Positions 9,356 to 16,974 of a stretch of DNA of 64,000 nucleotides are shown piece by piece (within the stretch, counting starts at the first letter, position 1; the number at the start of each line of letters is the position of its first letter). The stretch is from Mycobacterium sp. NBC_00419 (GTDB lineage: Bacteria; Actinomycetota; Actinomycetes; Mycobacteriales; Mycobacteriaceae). The DNA lies in the NCBI RefSeq assembly GCF_036023875.1, contig NZ_CP107931.1, forward strand, positions 5,456,001-5,520,000, written 5' to 3'. The notes below the pieces were generated by a model. That model saw only the letters and a program-made list of their open reading frames with translations. It was not told the origin of the DNA and did not search any database. The position numbers and the translations under genes were made by a program.

Positions 9356-10029
9356 ACCCGACCCTGGTTCTCGTCGCGCACGGCACCCGCCGCCCGGAGG
9401 GCGTGCAGGTGATCAGCGAGATCGCCGCAGACCTCGCCGGACGTGTCGGGCCGGTACTCACGGCCTTCGTCGACGTGCTCGGGCCCAACCCCCGCGAACT
9501 GCTGGCCACAGTGGCGGGCCCGGTCACCGTGGTGCCTGCGTTCCTGGCCTCCGGCTACCACGTCAACACCGACCTGCCGGCGCGGGTCCGCGAGAGCGGG
9601 CACCCGGCCGCGAGGATCACCCCGGCGCTGGGACCGGACCCCGTCATCGCCGAGGTGATGCTCGCGCGACTTCTCGGAATGGGATGGGTTCCCGGCGATC
9701 CGGTGGTGATGGCCGCTGCCGGATCCTCCGACCCCGTCGCCCACCGTGACCTCAGTGCCGCCGCGACACTGTTGGCCGACCTCGTCGGTGAGGTTCACCT
9801 GGCCTTCGTCGCCACCGGTGAGCCCAAGGTCAACGACGTCGTCGGCTCCCTGGCACGGTCGGGTCGACGGGTGTTCGTCGCCTCGTACCTGCTGGCCCCG
9901 GGCGTTTTCCACACCAGGCTCCTGGACTGCGGCGCACACGCGGTCACCGCGCCGCTGGGGGCTGATCGGCGCCTCGTAGACCTGTTGGCCGGCCGGTTCG
10001 CCGACGTAGCCTCGATGTCATGCCGCTGA
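9352..10029 (+). CDS. Sirohydrochlorin chelatase-like protein (CbiX/SirB family)
   Basis: A 225-residue cytoplasmic chelatase of the CbiX/SirB/HemH superfamily. It likely inserts Fe2+ into sirohydrochlorin to form siroheme for NirB; a cobalt chelatase role is the alternative. The metal-binding histidine motif is seen twice: [11 protein letters not shown] near residue 8, and [16 protein letters not shown] near 65 in the family's 'sGyHv' position. A second repeat ([16 protein letters not shown], later [15 protein letters not shown]) covers the C-terminal half. M. tuberculosis Rv0259c is the likely homologue. It overlaps the upstream gene by four bases and the downstream gene by ten, so it belongs to the nir transcription unit. 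Confidence 0.85.
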   Translation: MNPTLVLVAHGTRRPEGVQVISEIAADLAGRVGPVLTAFVDVLGPNPRELLATVAGPVTVVPAFLASGYHVNTDLPARVRESGHPAARITPALGPDPVIAEVMLARLLGMGWVPGDPVVMAAAGSSDPVAHRDLSAAATLLADLVGEVHLAFVATGEPKVNDVVGSLARSGRRVFVASYLLAPGVFHTRLLDCGAHAVTAPLGADRRLVDLLAGRFADVASMSCR

Positions 10030-10457
10030 CCGGAGAATACGAACCGAGCCCGTTCGACTGGGCCAGAGAGAACGCCGAGCTGTACATGGCCTCGGGCGGT
10101 AAGGACGGTGCCGAGCACAACGGCAAACCCGTCGTGCTGCTGACCACCATCGGGGCCAGGACCGGCAAGATCCGCAAGACGCCACTGATGCGGGTCGAGC
10201 ACGACGGCGAGTATGCGGTGGTCGCCTCGCTCGGCGGGGCGCCCAAGCACCCGGTCTGGTACTTCAACATCACGGCCAACCCGCTCGTCGAGCTGCAGGA
10301 CGGCACCCGGACCGGCGATTACGAGGCCCGGGAAGTGTTCGGCGAGGAGAAGGCGCTGTGGTGGGAGCGGGCCGTGCAGGCCTGGCCCGACTACGCCGAC
10401 TACCAGCAGAAAACCGACCGTCAGATCCCGGTGTTCGTGCTCACCCCGATTCACTGA
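10020..10457 (+). CDS. Deazaflavin (F420)-dependent nitroreductase family protein
   Basis: A 145-residue protein of the Ddn-like split-barrel family, matching Rv1558 in context. Such proteins bind F420H2 and reduce quinones or nitro compounds. Characteristic stretches are [44 protein letters not shown], and [28 protein letters not shown] near the end. There is no signal peptide. The ATG at 10020 lies inside the last ten bases of the chelatase gene, so it may be cotranscribed with the nir cluster although no functional link is obvious. ilvA follows after 29 bases. The substrate is not predictable. Confidence 0.85.
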   Translation: MPLTGEYEPSPFDWARENAELYMASGGKDGAEHNGKPVVLLTTIGARTGKIRKTPLMRVEHDGEYAVVASLGGAPKHPVWYFNITANPLVELQDGTRTGDYEAREVFGEEKALWWERAVQAWPDYADYQQKTDRQIPVFVLTPIH

Positions 10458-10486
10458 TTTCGCGCGGTTGGTGGGACCATTGTCCG

Positions 10487-11779
10487 GTGACCGCCGAAGT
10501 GAGCCAGAGCCGATTGTCGGGACCGCTGACCGCGGCTGACATCGACGAGGCTGCCCGGCGAATTTCGGGCGTGGTCTCCACCAGTCCGCTGCAGCACAGT
10601 GACCGCCTGTCGGCGGCCACCGGCGCCGAGGTGTATCTCAAGCGCGAGGACCTGCAGGTGGTGCGCTCCTACAAGCTGCGCGGCGCCTACAACCTGCTCA
10701 TGCAGCTCTCCGACGACGAGCTGTCGGCCGGCGTGGTGTGTGCCTCGGCAGGTAACCATGCTCAGGGTTTCGCGTTGGCCTGCCGCTCGATGGGCGTGCA
10801 CGGCCGGGTCTACGTGCCGGGCAAGACGCCCAAGCAGAAGCGGGACCGGATCCGCTATCACGGCGGCGAGTTCATCGAACTGATCGTCGGCGGCAGCACC
10901 TACGACCTGGCCGCTGCCGCCGCGTTCGAGGACGTCGCCCGCACCGGAGCCACGCTGGTGCCGCCCTATGACGACCCCCGCACCATGGCCGGCCAGGGCA
11001 CCATCGCCGTCGAGATTCTCGACCAGCTGGACTCCGAGCCCGACCTCGTCGTGGTTCCGGTCGGCGGCGGTGGCTGCATTGCCGGGATCACCACCTACCT
11101 GGCCGAGCGCACCACCAACACCGCGGTGCTCGGCATCGAGCCGGCGGGTGCGCCGTCGATGATGGCGGCGCTGGCCGCAGGCGAGCCGGTGGACCTCGAT
11201 CACGTCGACCAGTTCGTCGACGGCGCGGCGGTCCAGCGGGCCGGTGCGTTGACCTACCAGGCGCTGGCGGCGGCCGGCGACATGGTCTCGGTCGCTGCGG
11301 TCGACGAGGGTGCGGTGTGCACGGCGATGCTCGAGCTGTACCAGAACGAAGGCATCATCGCCGAGCCCGCCGGTGCCCTGTCGGTGGCCGGTCTGCTGGA
11401 GGCCGGCCCAGAAGGCGGGGTGACGCCCGGATCCACGGTGGTGTGCCTGATTTCCGGTGGCAACAACGACGTGTCCCGCTACGGCGAAGTGCTCGAACGC
11501 TCGCTGGTGCACCTGGGCCTCAAGCACTACTTCCTGGTGGACTTCCCGCAGGAGCCCGGTGCGCTGCGCCGCTTCCTCGACGAGGTCCTCGGACCGAACG
11601 ACGACATCACCTTGTTTGAGTACGTCAAGCGCAATAACCGCGATACCGGCGAGGCGCTGGTCGGGATCGAGCTGGGCTCGGCGGCCGGGCTTGAGGGCCT
11701 GCGCGAACGGATGAGCGTGTCCGGGCTTCATGTCGAGGCGCTGGAGCCGGGGTCACCGGCCTACCGCTATCTGACGTAG
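10487..11779 (+). CDS. ilvA: Threonine ammonia-lyase (threonine deaminase)
   Basis: A 430-residue PLP enzyme converting threonine to 2-oxobutyrate and ammonia, the first committed step to isoleucine. The fold-type II PLP domain has the Schiff-base lysine at about residue 63 (VRSYKLRGAYN). Further motifs are SAGNHAQGFA and the glycine-rich phosphate loop VPVGGGGCIAG. A single C-terminal ACT-like domain (about 345-430, KHYFLVDFPQEPGALRRFLDE) suggests allosteric control, probably by isoleucine. This short single-ACT form is common in actinobacteria. The start is GTG at 10487, because upstream in-frame residues are a shadow of the preceding gene. It ends three bases from the convergent toxin gene. 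Confidence 0.93.
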   Translation: MTAEVSQSRLSGPLTAADIDEAARRISGVVSTSPLQHSDRLSAATGAEVYLKREDLQVVRSYKLRGAYNLLMQLSDDELSAGVVCASAGNHAQGFALACRSMGVHGRVYVPGKTPKQKRDRIRYHGGEFIELIVGGSTYDLAAAAAFEDVARTGATLVPPYDDPRTMAGQGTIAVEILDQLDSEPDLVVVPVGGGGCIAGITTYLAERTTNTAVLGIEPAGAPSMMAALAAGEPVDLDHVDQFVDGAAVQRAGALTYQALAAAGDMVSVAAVDEGAVCTAMLELYQNEGIIAEPAGALSVAGLLEAGPEGGVTPGSTVVCLISGGNNDVSRYGEVLERSLVHLGLKHYFLVDFPQEPGALRRFLDEVLGPNDDITLFEYVKRNNRDTGEALVGIELGSAAGLEGLRERMSVSGLHVEALEPGSPAYRYLT

Positions 11780-11782
11780 TGA

Positions 11783-12181
11783 CTAGGTGCGGGGCATTGC
11801 GACGTTGATCCCCATCATGTCTGCGGCCTCGGCGAGGCGGGTGTCGTAGCACACGAACGCGCGCAACGCTGGTGCCGTGAGTGCAGCCGCGAGGTGAATG
11901 GCATCCAGTGTCCGCAGCCAAGCTGGCCCGAGCGATCCTGCCTCGTCGAGCAATCGGTGGTTCAGCGCAACCATGTCGAGCCTGCTCAGTACGCGGCGGG
12001 CGTGGGCGACTGCGTCGAACGAACCGCTGCGGCCGACCGCCCGCAGCAGCTCGGCCCTACTCAACGCGGCGGTGAACCGAACATCCTGAGGGTGGCTCGC
12101 CAAATAATCTCGTAGCGAAGCGCTTTCGGGCTCGGATACCACTAGCTTGACCAGCGCTGAGGTATCGAGATACACCTGCAT
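11783..12181 (-). CDS. PIN-domain ribonuclease toxin (VapC-like)
   Basis: A 132-residue PIN-domain protein, probably a Mg2+-dependent endoribonuclease toxin. All four acidic active-site positions of the fold are present: Asp6 (YLDTSALVKL), Glu44 (SRAELLRAV), Asp93 (LDAIHLAAAL) and Asp113 (CYDTRLAEAA). The ATG at 12181 overlaps the antitoxin stop by one base (TGATG), giving tight coupling in the usual antitoxin-toxin order. Actinobacterial VapC toxins often cut tRNA or 23S rRNA, but the target here is unknown. Convergent with ilvA. Confidence 0.88.
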   Translation of the reverse strand: MQVYLDTSALVKLVVSEPESASLRDYLASHPQDVRFTAALSRAELLRAVGRSGSFDAVAHARRVLSRLDMVALNHRLLDEAGSLGPAWLRTLDAIHLAAALTAPALRAFVCYDTRLAEAADMMGINVAMPRT

Positions 12182-12447
12182 CAACGCTGGTCTCGGCGCA
12201 ACTCTTCAAGTGCGGTCGCGGTATCGACACCGTAGTCGCGCGCCGGCTCATCGAGCAGGCCGTGGGGCGACGGGGCAGCAAGCACATCACCGCGCCCGAT
12301 CATCTCGTCCCAGCCGTTATCGGTGACAGGGACCAGCCTGGCCACCAGGCGGCCTCGCACAGCGATCTCGATCGACTCGCCTCCCGCGACCCGGCCGACA
12401 TATCGGCTGGCGTGCTGGCGCAACTCGCGTAGCCCGATGCGATCCAT
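12181..12447 (-). CDS. Antitoxin, Phd/YefM (VapB-like) family
   Basis: An 88-residue antitoxin for the PIN toxin encoded just downstream. The N-terminal part (MDRIGLRELRQHASRYVGRV, then GESIEIAVRGRLVARLVPV) is the DNA-binding fold of the prevent-host-death family. The acidic C-terminal part probably wraps the toxin. ATG 12447 is chosen over the GTG at 12456 because the family usually begins right at this motif and the upstream bases look like operator sequence. The pair sits between ilvA and the trehalose genes, where M. tuberculosis has vapBC11, but the orientation here is reversed as I remember that locus. Confidence 0.85.
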   Translation of the reverse strand: MDRIGLRELRQHASRYVGRVAGGESIEIAVRGRLVARLVPVTDNGWDEMIGRGDVLAAPSPHGLLDEPARDYGVDTATALEELRRDQR

Positions 12448-12464
12448 GTAGCACACGGTAGCAC
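12448..12464. promoter_or_regulatory. Direct repeat at antitoxin start, candidate autoregulatory operator
   Basis: Two copies of GTAGCAC (12448-12454 and 12458-12464; GTGCTAC on the coding strand) are spaced exactly ten bases start to start and end right against the antitoxin ATG. One-turn spacing would place two DNA-binding heads on the same helix face, as expected for antitoxin/toxin autorepression. A possible -10 (TACCCT on the minus strand, 12467-12472) lies just upstream. Confidence 0.45.
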
Positions 12465-12480
12465 TTAGGGTATGTGGGGC

Positions 12481-12897
12481 TTAGATGCGAAGCAGGTCGG
12501 CGTGGTTGGCGCGGAAGATGGCCTCTAGGGGTACCGCGATCTCGCGCGCCGTCTCGGTGAGGACCTCCGACCATCGCAGGTCCTCGGAACTGATGTGGTC
12601 GTAGCCAGGCCGGGTCAGCAGCAGCGCCAGTGAGCTACCGGGGGCGGACTCCTCAAGTGCCCTCGCCAACCCCTGAAGCAGATTCTCGACAATGGTCCGG
12701 TTGGGCCAGCGACCGATGGGCAGCTGTGTAAGCGTCTTGCGCATGCACCGGTCGGGTCCGACGAACCCAACCCAGAGCAGTCGCTCACCGAATCCCAACG
12801 GACCCATGAGGGCTCGCCAGCGGGCGCGCATATCGGCGGGAGATCGGATCGGGTCGGTGGCGGTCTCGATCGGTGGGATCGGCAGAAGATCGGTCAT
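12481..12897 (-). CDS. Conserved-looking protein of unknown function
   Basis: A 138-residue soluble protein with no signal peptide or membrane segment. I do not recognise a characterised family. The middle (GFGERLLWVGFVGPDRC, then IGRWPNRTIVENLLQGLARAL) and C-terminal part (LLLTRPGYDHISSEDLRWSEVL, then VPLEAIFRANHADLLRI) are patterned like an alpha/beta fold. The LLTRPG...SSEDLRW stretch faintly recalls the JAB/RadC fold, whose catalytic HxH-P-S-G-D residues would then be missing. It lies between treZ (57 bases upstream) and the antitoxin gene (33 bases downstream) on the same strand. Coding bias and a clean ATG support it as real. Confidence 0.6.
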   Translation of the reverse strand: MTDLLPIPPIETATDPIRSPADMRARWRALMGPLGFGERLLWVGFVGPDRCMRKTLTQLPIGRWPNRTIVENLLQGLARALEESAPGSSLALLLTRPGYDHISSEDLRWSEVLTETAREIAVPLEAIFRANHADLLRI

Positions 12898-12954
12898 GGG
12901 GCTTATGGTCGACGTAATCGGCGTCCCACGATTTCAGTTATCCACAACACCGCC

Positions 12955-14679
12955 TCAGGGAGCGCGAAGCACCGCCACCGAATGGCCGGGGAGCCCGGTT
13001 CGCTCGGCATCGACCGCGACGTCGCCCCACTTGAGTAGAACCTCGCCGGTGGCCGGCACCGTGACGGCCTGCTCGCCGAGGTTGCAGGCGACTGCGAAGC
13101 GCCCGCGGCGCATCACGATCCACCGCTGGTTCTCGTCGAAGTCCACCACCAAGTGCGTCAACCACGGATCGGCGAAGTCGGGTTGGGTGCGGCGCAATGC
13201 GATCAGCCCCCGGTAGAAGGCCAGTAGATCGGCGTGCTCGGGTTGGCCCACCTCGGCCCAGTCGAGTTTCGAGCGCAGGAAGGTCGCGATGTCCTGGGGG
13301 TCAGGGATGTCGTCGGCGTCCCAGCCGTGGTCGGCGAACTCGGCCTTGCGGCCCTCGGCCGTCGCGATCGCCAGTTCGGGCTCGGTGTGTGAGCTGAAGA
13401 ACTGGAACGGATGCGACGATGCCCACTCCTCACCCATGAAAAGCATTGCTGTATAAGGTGACCCGAGAGCAAGGGCGGCCTTGATGGCCAGTCGGCCGTA
13501 GTCCAGGTTCTGCGACGGGCGATCGCCCACCGCCCGATTGCCCACCTGGTCGTGGGTGCAGGTGTAGGCCATCAGCCGGGTCGCCGGGATGGCCGCGGTG
13601 TCCAGCGGCCTGCCGTGCCGTCGACGCCGGAACGACGAGTAGGTGCCGGCGTGGAAGTACCCGTTGAGCAGTGTGGTGGCCAAGGCCTCAATCGTGCCGA
13701 AATCGGCGTAGTAGCCCTGACGTTCGCCGCTGACGGCGGTGTGGATCGCGTGGTGGATGTCGTCGTCCCACTGCGCTGTCAGCCCGTAACCGCCCCGGTC
13801 GCGTGGTGTGATCAGCCTCGGGTCGTTGAGGTCACTTTCGGCGATCAGCGACAGTGGCCTGCCCAGCTGTGCCGACAGGGCGTCGGTCTCGGCGGCCAGC
13901 TCCTCGAGGATGTGGAAGGCGGTGTTGTCGACGAGGGCGTGCACCGCGTCCAGACGCAGTCCGTCGGCGTGGAAGTCGCGCATCCAGCGCAACGCACATT
14001 CGATGATGTAGCCGCGCACCTCGTCGGCGTCCGGCCCGGCCAGATTGACGCCCTCGCCCCACGGATTGCTCACCGACGACAGGTACGGCCCGAACCTGGG
14101 CAGGTAGTTGCCCGACGGCCCGAAGTGGTTGAACACCGCGTCGATCAGCACGCCCAGCCCGCGGGTGTGGCAGGCGTCGACCAGTCGCACCAGAGCATCC
14201 GGACCGCCGTAGGGTTCGTGCACCGCGTACCACAGCACACCGTCGTAGCCCCAGCCGTGTGAACCGTTGAACGCGTTCACCGGCATCAGCTGGACGAAGT
14301 CGACACCCAGCTCCACCAGGTAGTCCAGCTTGTCGATCGCTGCATCGAAAGTTCCTGCGTCGGTGAATGTTCCGGTGTGCAGCTCGTAGATCACCGCGCC
14401 TTCGATCGACCGGCCCGCCCACTGCTGGTCGGTCCACCGGGCCGCGTGCGGGTCCCACAGCTGGGACCGTTCGTGGACCCCGTCGGGCTGGCGGGCCGAG
14501 CGTGGGTCGGGCAGCACGGTCGAATCGTCGTCGAGGACGAAGCCGTACCGGGCATCAGGCGCGCACTCCACGTCGGTGCGCCACCAGTCGTCGACACCCC
14601 GTGTCATCTCGTGCAGGGTGCCCTCGACATCGAGTCGTACCGTTGTGGGCAGCGGCGCCCACACCGCGAACTCAGCCAT
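12955..14679 (-). CDS. treZ: Malto-oligosyltrehalose trehalohydrolase
   Basis: A 574-residue GH13 enzyme that releases trehalose from maltooligosyl-trehalose, the second step of the TreYZ route. An N-terminal beta-domain (AEFAVWAPLPTTVRLDVEG) precedes the (beta/alpha)8 barrel. Motifs are VFNHFGPSGNY, GLRLDAVHALVDNTA (nucleophile Asp), LIAESDLNDPRL (acid/base Glu) and CTHDQVGNRAVGDR (His-Asp pair). All catalytic positions are present and the length is normal. The start overlaps the treY stop by eight bases, so it is translated from the treX-treY-treZ message. The trehalose made here feeds mycolate glycolipids and stress protection in mycobacteria. Confidence 0.95.
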   Translation of the reverse strand: MAEFAVWAPLPTTVRLDVEGTLHEMTRGVDDWWRTDVECAPDARYGFVLDDDSTVLPDPRSARQPDGVHERSQLWDPHAARWTDQQWAGRSIEGAVIYELHTGTFTDAGTFDAAIDKLDYLVELGVDFVQLMPVNAFNGSHGWGYDGVLWYAVHEPYGGPDALVRLVDACHTRGLGVLIDAVFNHFGPSGNYLPRFGPYLSSVSNPWGEGVNLAGPDADEVRGYIIECALRWMRDFHADGLRLDAVHALVDNTAFHILEELAAETDALSAQLGRPLSLIAESDLNDPRLITPRDRGGYGLTAQWDDDIHHAIHTAVSGERQGYYADFGTIEALATTLLNGYFHAGTYSSFRRRRHGRPLDTAAIPATRLMAYTCTHDQVGNRAVGDRPSQNLDYGRLAIKAALALGSPYTAMLFMGEEWASSHPFQFFSSHTEPELAIATAEGRKAEFADHGWDADDIPDPQDIATFLRSKLDWAEVGQPEHADLLAFYRGLIALRRTQPDFADPWLTHLVVDFDENQRWIVMRRGRFAVACNLGEQAVTVPATGEVLLKWGDVAVDAERTGLPGHSVAVLRAP

Positions 14680-16957
14680 CTGATTTCTCCAGCAGGATCA
14701 CGGGCAGCTCGGTGAACAGGTCGGCCGCGGCCGCGGTGCCCGTCCACGACGCACCGGTGATCCGGTCCCGCCACGTCCCGTCCGGCAGGACCAGAGCCGT
14801 GTCGCCCCAGCCCTTTTCGTCCAGTCGTACCGTCCAACGGGCGACCGCAACCAGAACGTCCTCGCCCCGCAGGAAGGCGATGATGTGCTCGGCGGCCTCG
14901 CCGTGCGGCAGCACCGGAAGGTAGCGGCCGTGCAGGAACGTGCTGGGCCGCTCGCGGCGGGCCTGCAGGGCGGCGCTGACCACCCGGATCTTGGGGTGGC
15001 TCGCCGCATCAAGGTCGGCGCGCCGTGCACTGTAGTCGACGAGTCGACGGTTGTCGGGGTCAACGAGGCTGTCCTCCCACACTTCGGTGCCCTGGTAGAC
15101 GTCCGGCACGCCGGGCACCGTCAGCGCCAGCAGCTTCTGTCCCAGAGCGTCGCTGTGCGCATGCGGAAGCAGCTGTGCCACCAACTCGGTGAGTTGACCG
15201 GCCACCGGGCCGTCGAGGACGGCATCCAGCCAGGCGTGGACGGCATCTTCGAAGTCGGTGTCCGGATCGGTCCACGTGGTGCGCCAGGCGGCTTCCCGGA
15301 TTGCCTTCTCGGTGTAGCGGTGAAGTCGGTCACGCAGCTCGGGGGTGACGTTGCCGTCGACCGGCCACACCCCGAAGATGTTCTGCCACAGGAATAATCC
15401 GGTCGCCGGATCGGGGGAGGGGGCTGTCTCCTCCCAACGCTCGAGGAACTGTGCCCATAACGACGGGACCTGCGAGAGCACCCCGATCCTGGCCCGGACA
15501 TCCTCACCGCGCTTGGTGTCGTGGGTGGACAACGTGGTCATGGTGTTGGGCCAGAGCCGGGACCGCACCGTCGCACTGCGGTGGAACTCTGCGGCGCTCA
15601 CCCCGAAGTGCTGTGGCTCACCGCCCACTTCGTTCAGCGACACCAGCCGTGCATCCCGGTAGAAGTAGCAGTCTTCGACCGCCTTTGCCGTCATCGCCCC
15701 GCACAGCTGCTGCAAGCGTGCGCCTGCTTCGGTGCCATTGGCCAGCGCCGTCGTTACCAGTGCCAAGGCGTCGGCCAGGTCGGGCTGTTCGGTGACCGTG
15801 CGGGCGATCGCCGCCGCCAACAGTTGCGCGAGGTTCTGATAGTCGCACCGGTACACCCCGATGTTGGTCAGCAGCGCCGTCGCCGCGTCAGCCAGCCGGG
15901 GATCGTCGGCACCTGCGGCCGCCGACATCGTGCGGCACACCCGGGCGAGTTCGCTGGCCAGGGTCTGGGTCGCCGCACCGATCTTCAGCTCGCGCAACAA
16001 CTCCGGCACACGTGCGTAGTCGAAGCCGGCAGATTCGACGAGCTCGGTGAGTGCCTGTGCGCCGCCGGGGTCGACGAACACCCCGCCCACATCGCGCAGC
16101 ACGTCGTAGCCCGTGGTGCCGTCGATCGGCAGCGACGGGTCCAGTGGCTCTCCGACGGCCAGGATCTTCTCGATGACGATCCACGCGTGCGGCCCGAGCA
16201 GTTCCCGAAGCCGCACCAGATATCCCGACGGGTCGGTCAGCCCGTCGGGATGGTCGATGCGCACACCGTCGACCAGGCCTTCGGCGAACCAGCGGGCTAC
16301 CTCGGCGTGACTGGTGTCGAACACCTCGGGGTCCTCCTGGCGAAGACCGGCCAGCGAGGTGATGGAGAAGAACCGCCGGTAGCCGCACACCCCGTTGCGC
16401 CAGCCGGTCAGCCGGTAATGCTGGCGTTGGTGTACCTCGGCGCCGCTGCCGCCCGCTGTGCCCGGGGCGATGGGGAACATCAGATCGCCGAGTCGCAACG
16501 TGTCACCATCGACGGTAAGTCGCTCGGCGTCATCGTCGGAACCTAAGACCGGCAACACAATTCGGCCGTCCGGATCGACGGTCCAGTCGATGTCGAAGAA
16601 GCTCGCATAGTCCGACTCGGGGCCGTTACGCAGCACGTCCCACCACCACGGGTTGTCCGCGGGGCGCTCGACGCCGAGGTGGTTGGGGACGATGTCGACC
16701 ACCAGGCCGAGCCCGCGGCTCTTGGCGGCGGCGGCCAGGCGTGCCAGCCCGTCGGCGCCGCCGAGTTCCTCGGACACCGTGGTCGGGTCGGTGACGTCGT
16801 AGCCGTGTTCGGATCCGGGTGCGGCAGTCAGGATGGGTGAGAGGTAGACGTGCGTGACGCCGAGGTCGTCGAGGTAGTCGACAATCTTCTCCGCATCCGT
16901 GAGGGTGAAACCGTCGCGGAGTTGGAGGCGGTAGGTGGACAGCACCGGGGAGGCCAT
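14672..16957 (-). CDS. treY: Malto-oligosyltrehalose synthase
   Basis: A 761-residue GH13 intramolecular transglucosidase that turns the reducing-end alpha-1,4 bond of maltodextrins into the alpha,alpha-1,1 bond of trehalose. It starts MASPVLSTYRLQLRDGFTL, typical of TreY. Visible motifs include VDIVPNHLGVERPADNPWWWD (barrel region I and following loop), DGVRIDHPDGLTDP (nucleophile Asp), WIVIEKILAVGEPL (Glu) and LSTHDTKRGEDVRARI. PDVYQGTEVWEDSLVDPDNR lies in the C-terminal part. The length fits the family. It begins 17 bases after treX and overlaps treZ. Confidence 0.95.
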   Translation of the reverse strand: MASPVLSTYRLQLRDGFTLTDAEKIVDYLDDLGVTHVYLSPILTAAPGSEHGYDVTDPTTVSEELGGADGLARLAAAAKSRGLGLVVDIVPNHLGVERPADNPWWWDVLRNGPESDYASFFDIDWTVDPDGRIVLPVLGSDDDAERLTVDGDTLRLGDLMFPIAPGTAGGSGAEVHQRQHYRLTGWRNGVCGYRRFFSITSLAGLRQEDPEVFDTSHAEVARWFAEGLVDGVRIDHPDGLTDPSGYLVRLRELLGPHAWIVIEKILAVGEPLDPSLPIDGTTGYDVLRDVGGVFVDPGGAQALTELVESAGFDYARVPELLRELKIGAATQTLASELARVCRTMSAAAGADDPRLADAATALLTNIGVYRCDYQNLAQLLAAAIARTVTEQPDLADALALVTTALANGTEAGARLQQLCGAMTAKAVEDCYFYRDARLVSLNEVGGEPQHFGVSAAEFHRSATVRSRLWPNTMTTLSTHDTKRGEDVRARIGVLSQVPSLWAQFLERWEETAPSPDPATGLFLWQNIFGVWPVDGNVTPELRDRLHRYTEKAIREAAWRTTWTDPDTDFEDAVHAWLDAVLDGPVAGQLTELVAQLLPHAHSDALGQKLLALTVPGVPDVYQGTEVWEDSLVDPDNRRLVDYSARRADLDAASHPKIRVVSAALQARRERPSTFLHGRYLPVLPHGEAAEHIIAFLRGEDVLVAVARWTVRLDEKGWGDTALVLPDGTWRDRITGASWTGTAAAADLFTELPVILLEKSDG

Positions 16958-16974
16958 AGCTGTCCCTGTTCCCG

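Noticed and set aside
12938..12946. TTATCCACA, a perfect DnaA box, between treZ and the unknown gene
   Set aside because: It is a single copy with no cluster of boxes, no AT-rich unwinding element and no dnaA/dnaN nearby. One nine-base match is expected by chance at this scale, so it is not an origin.
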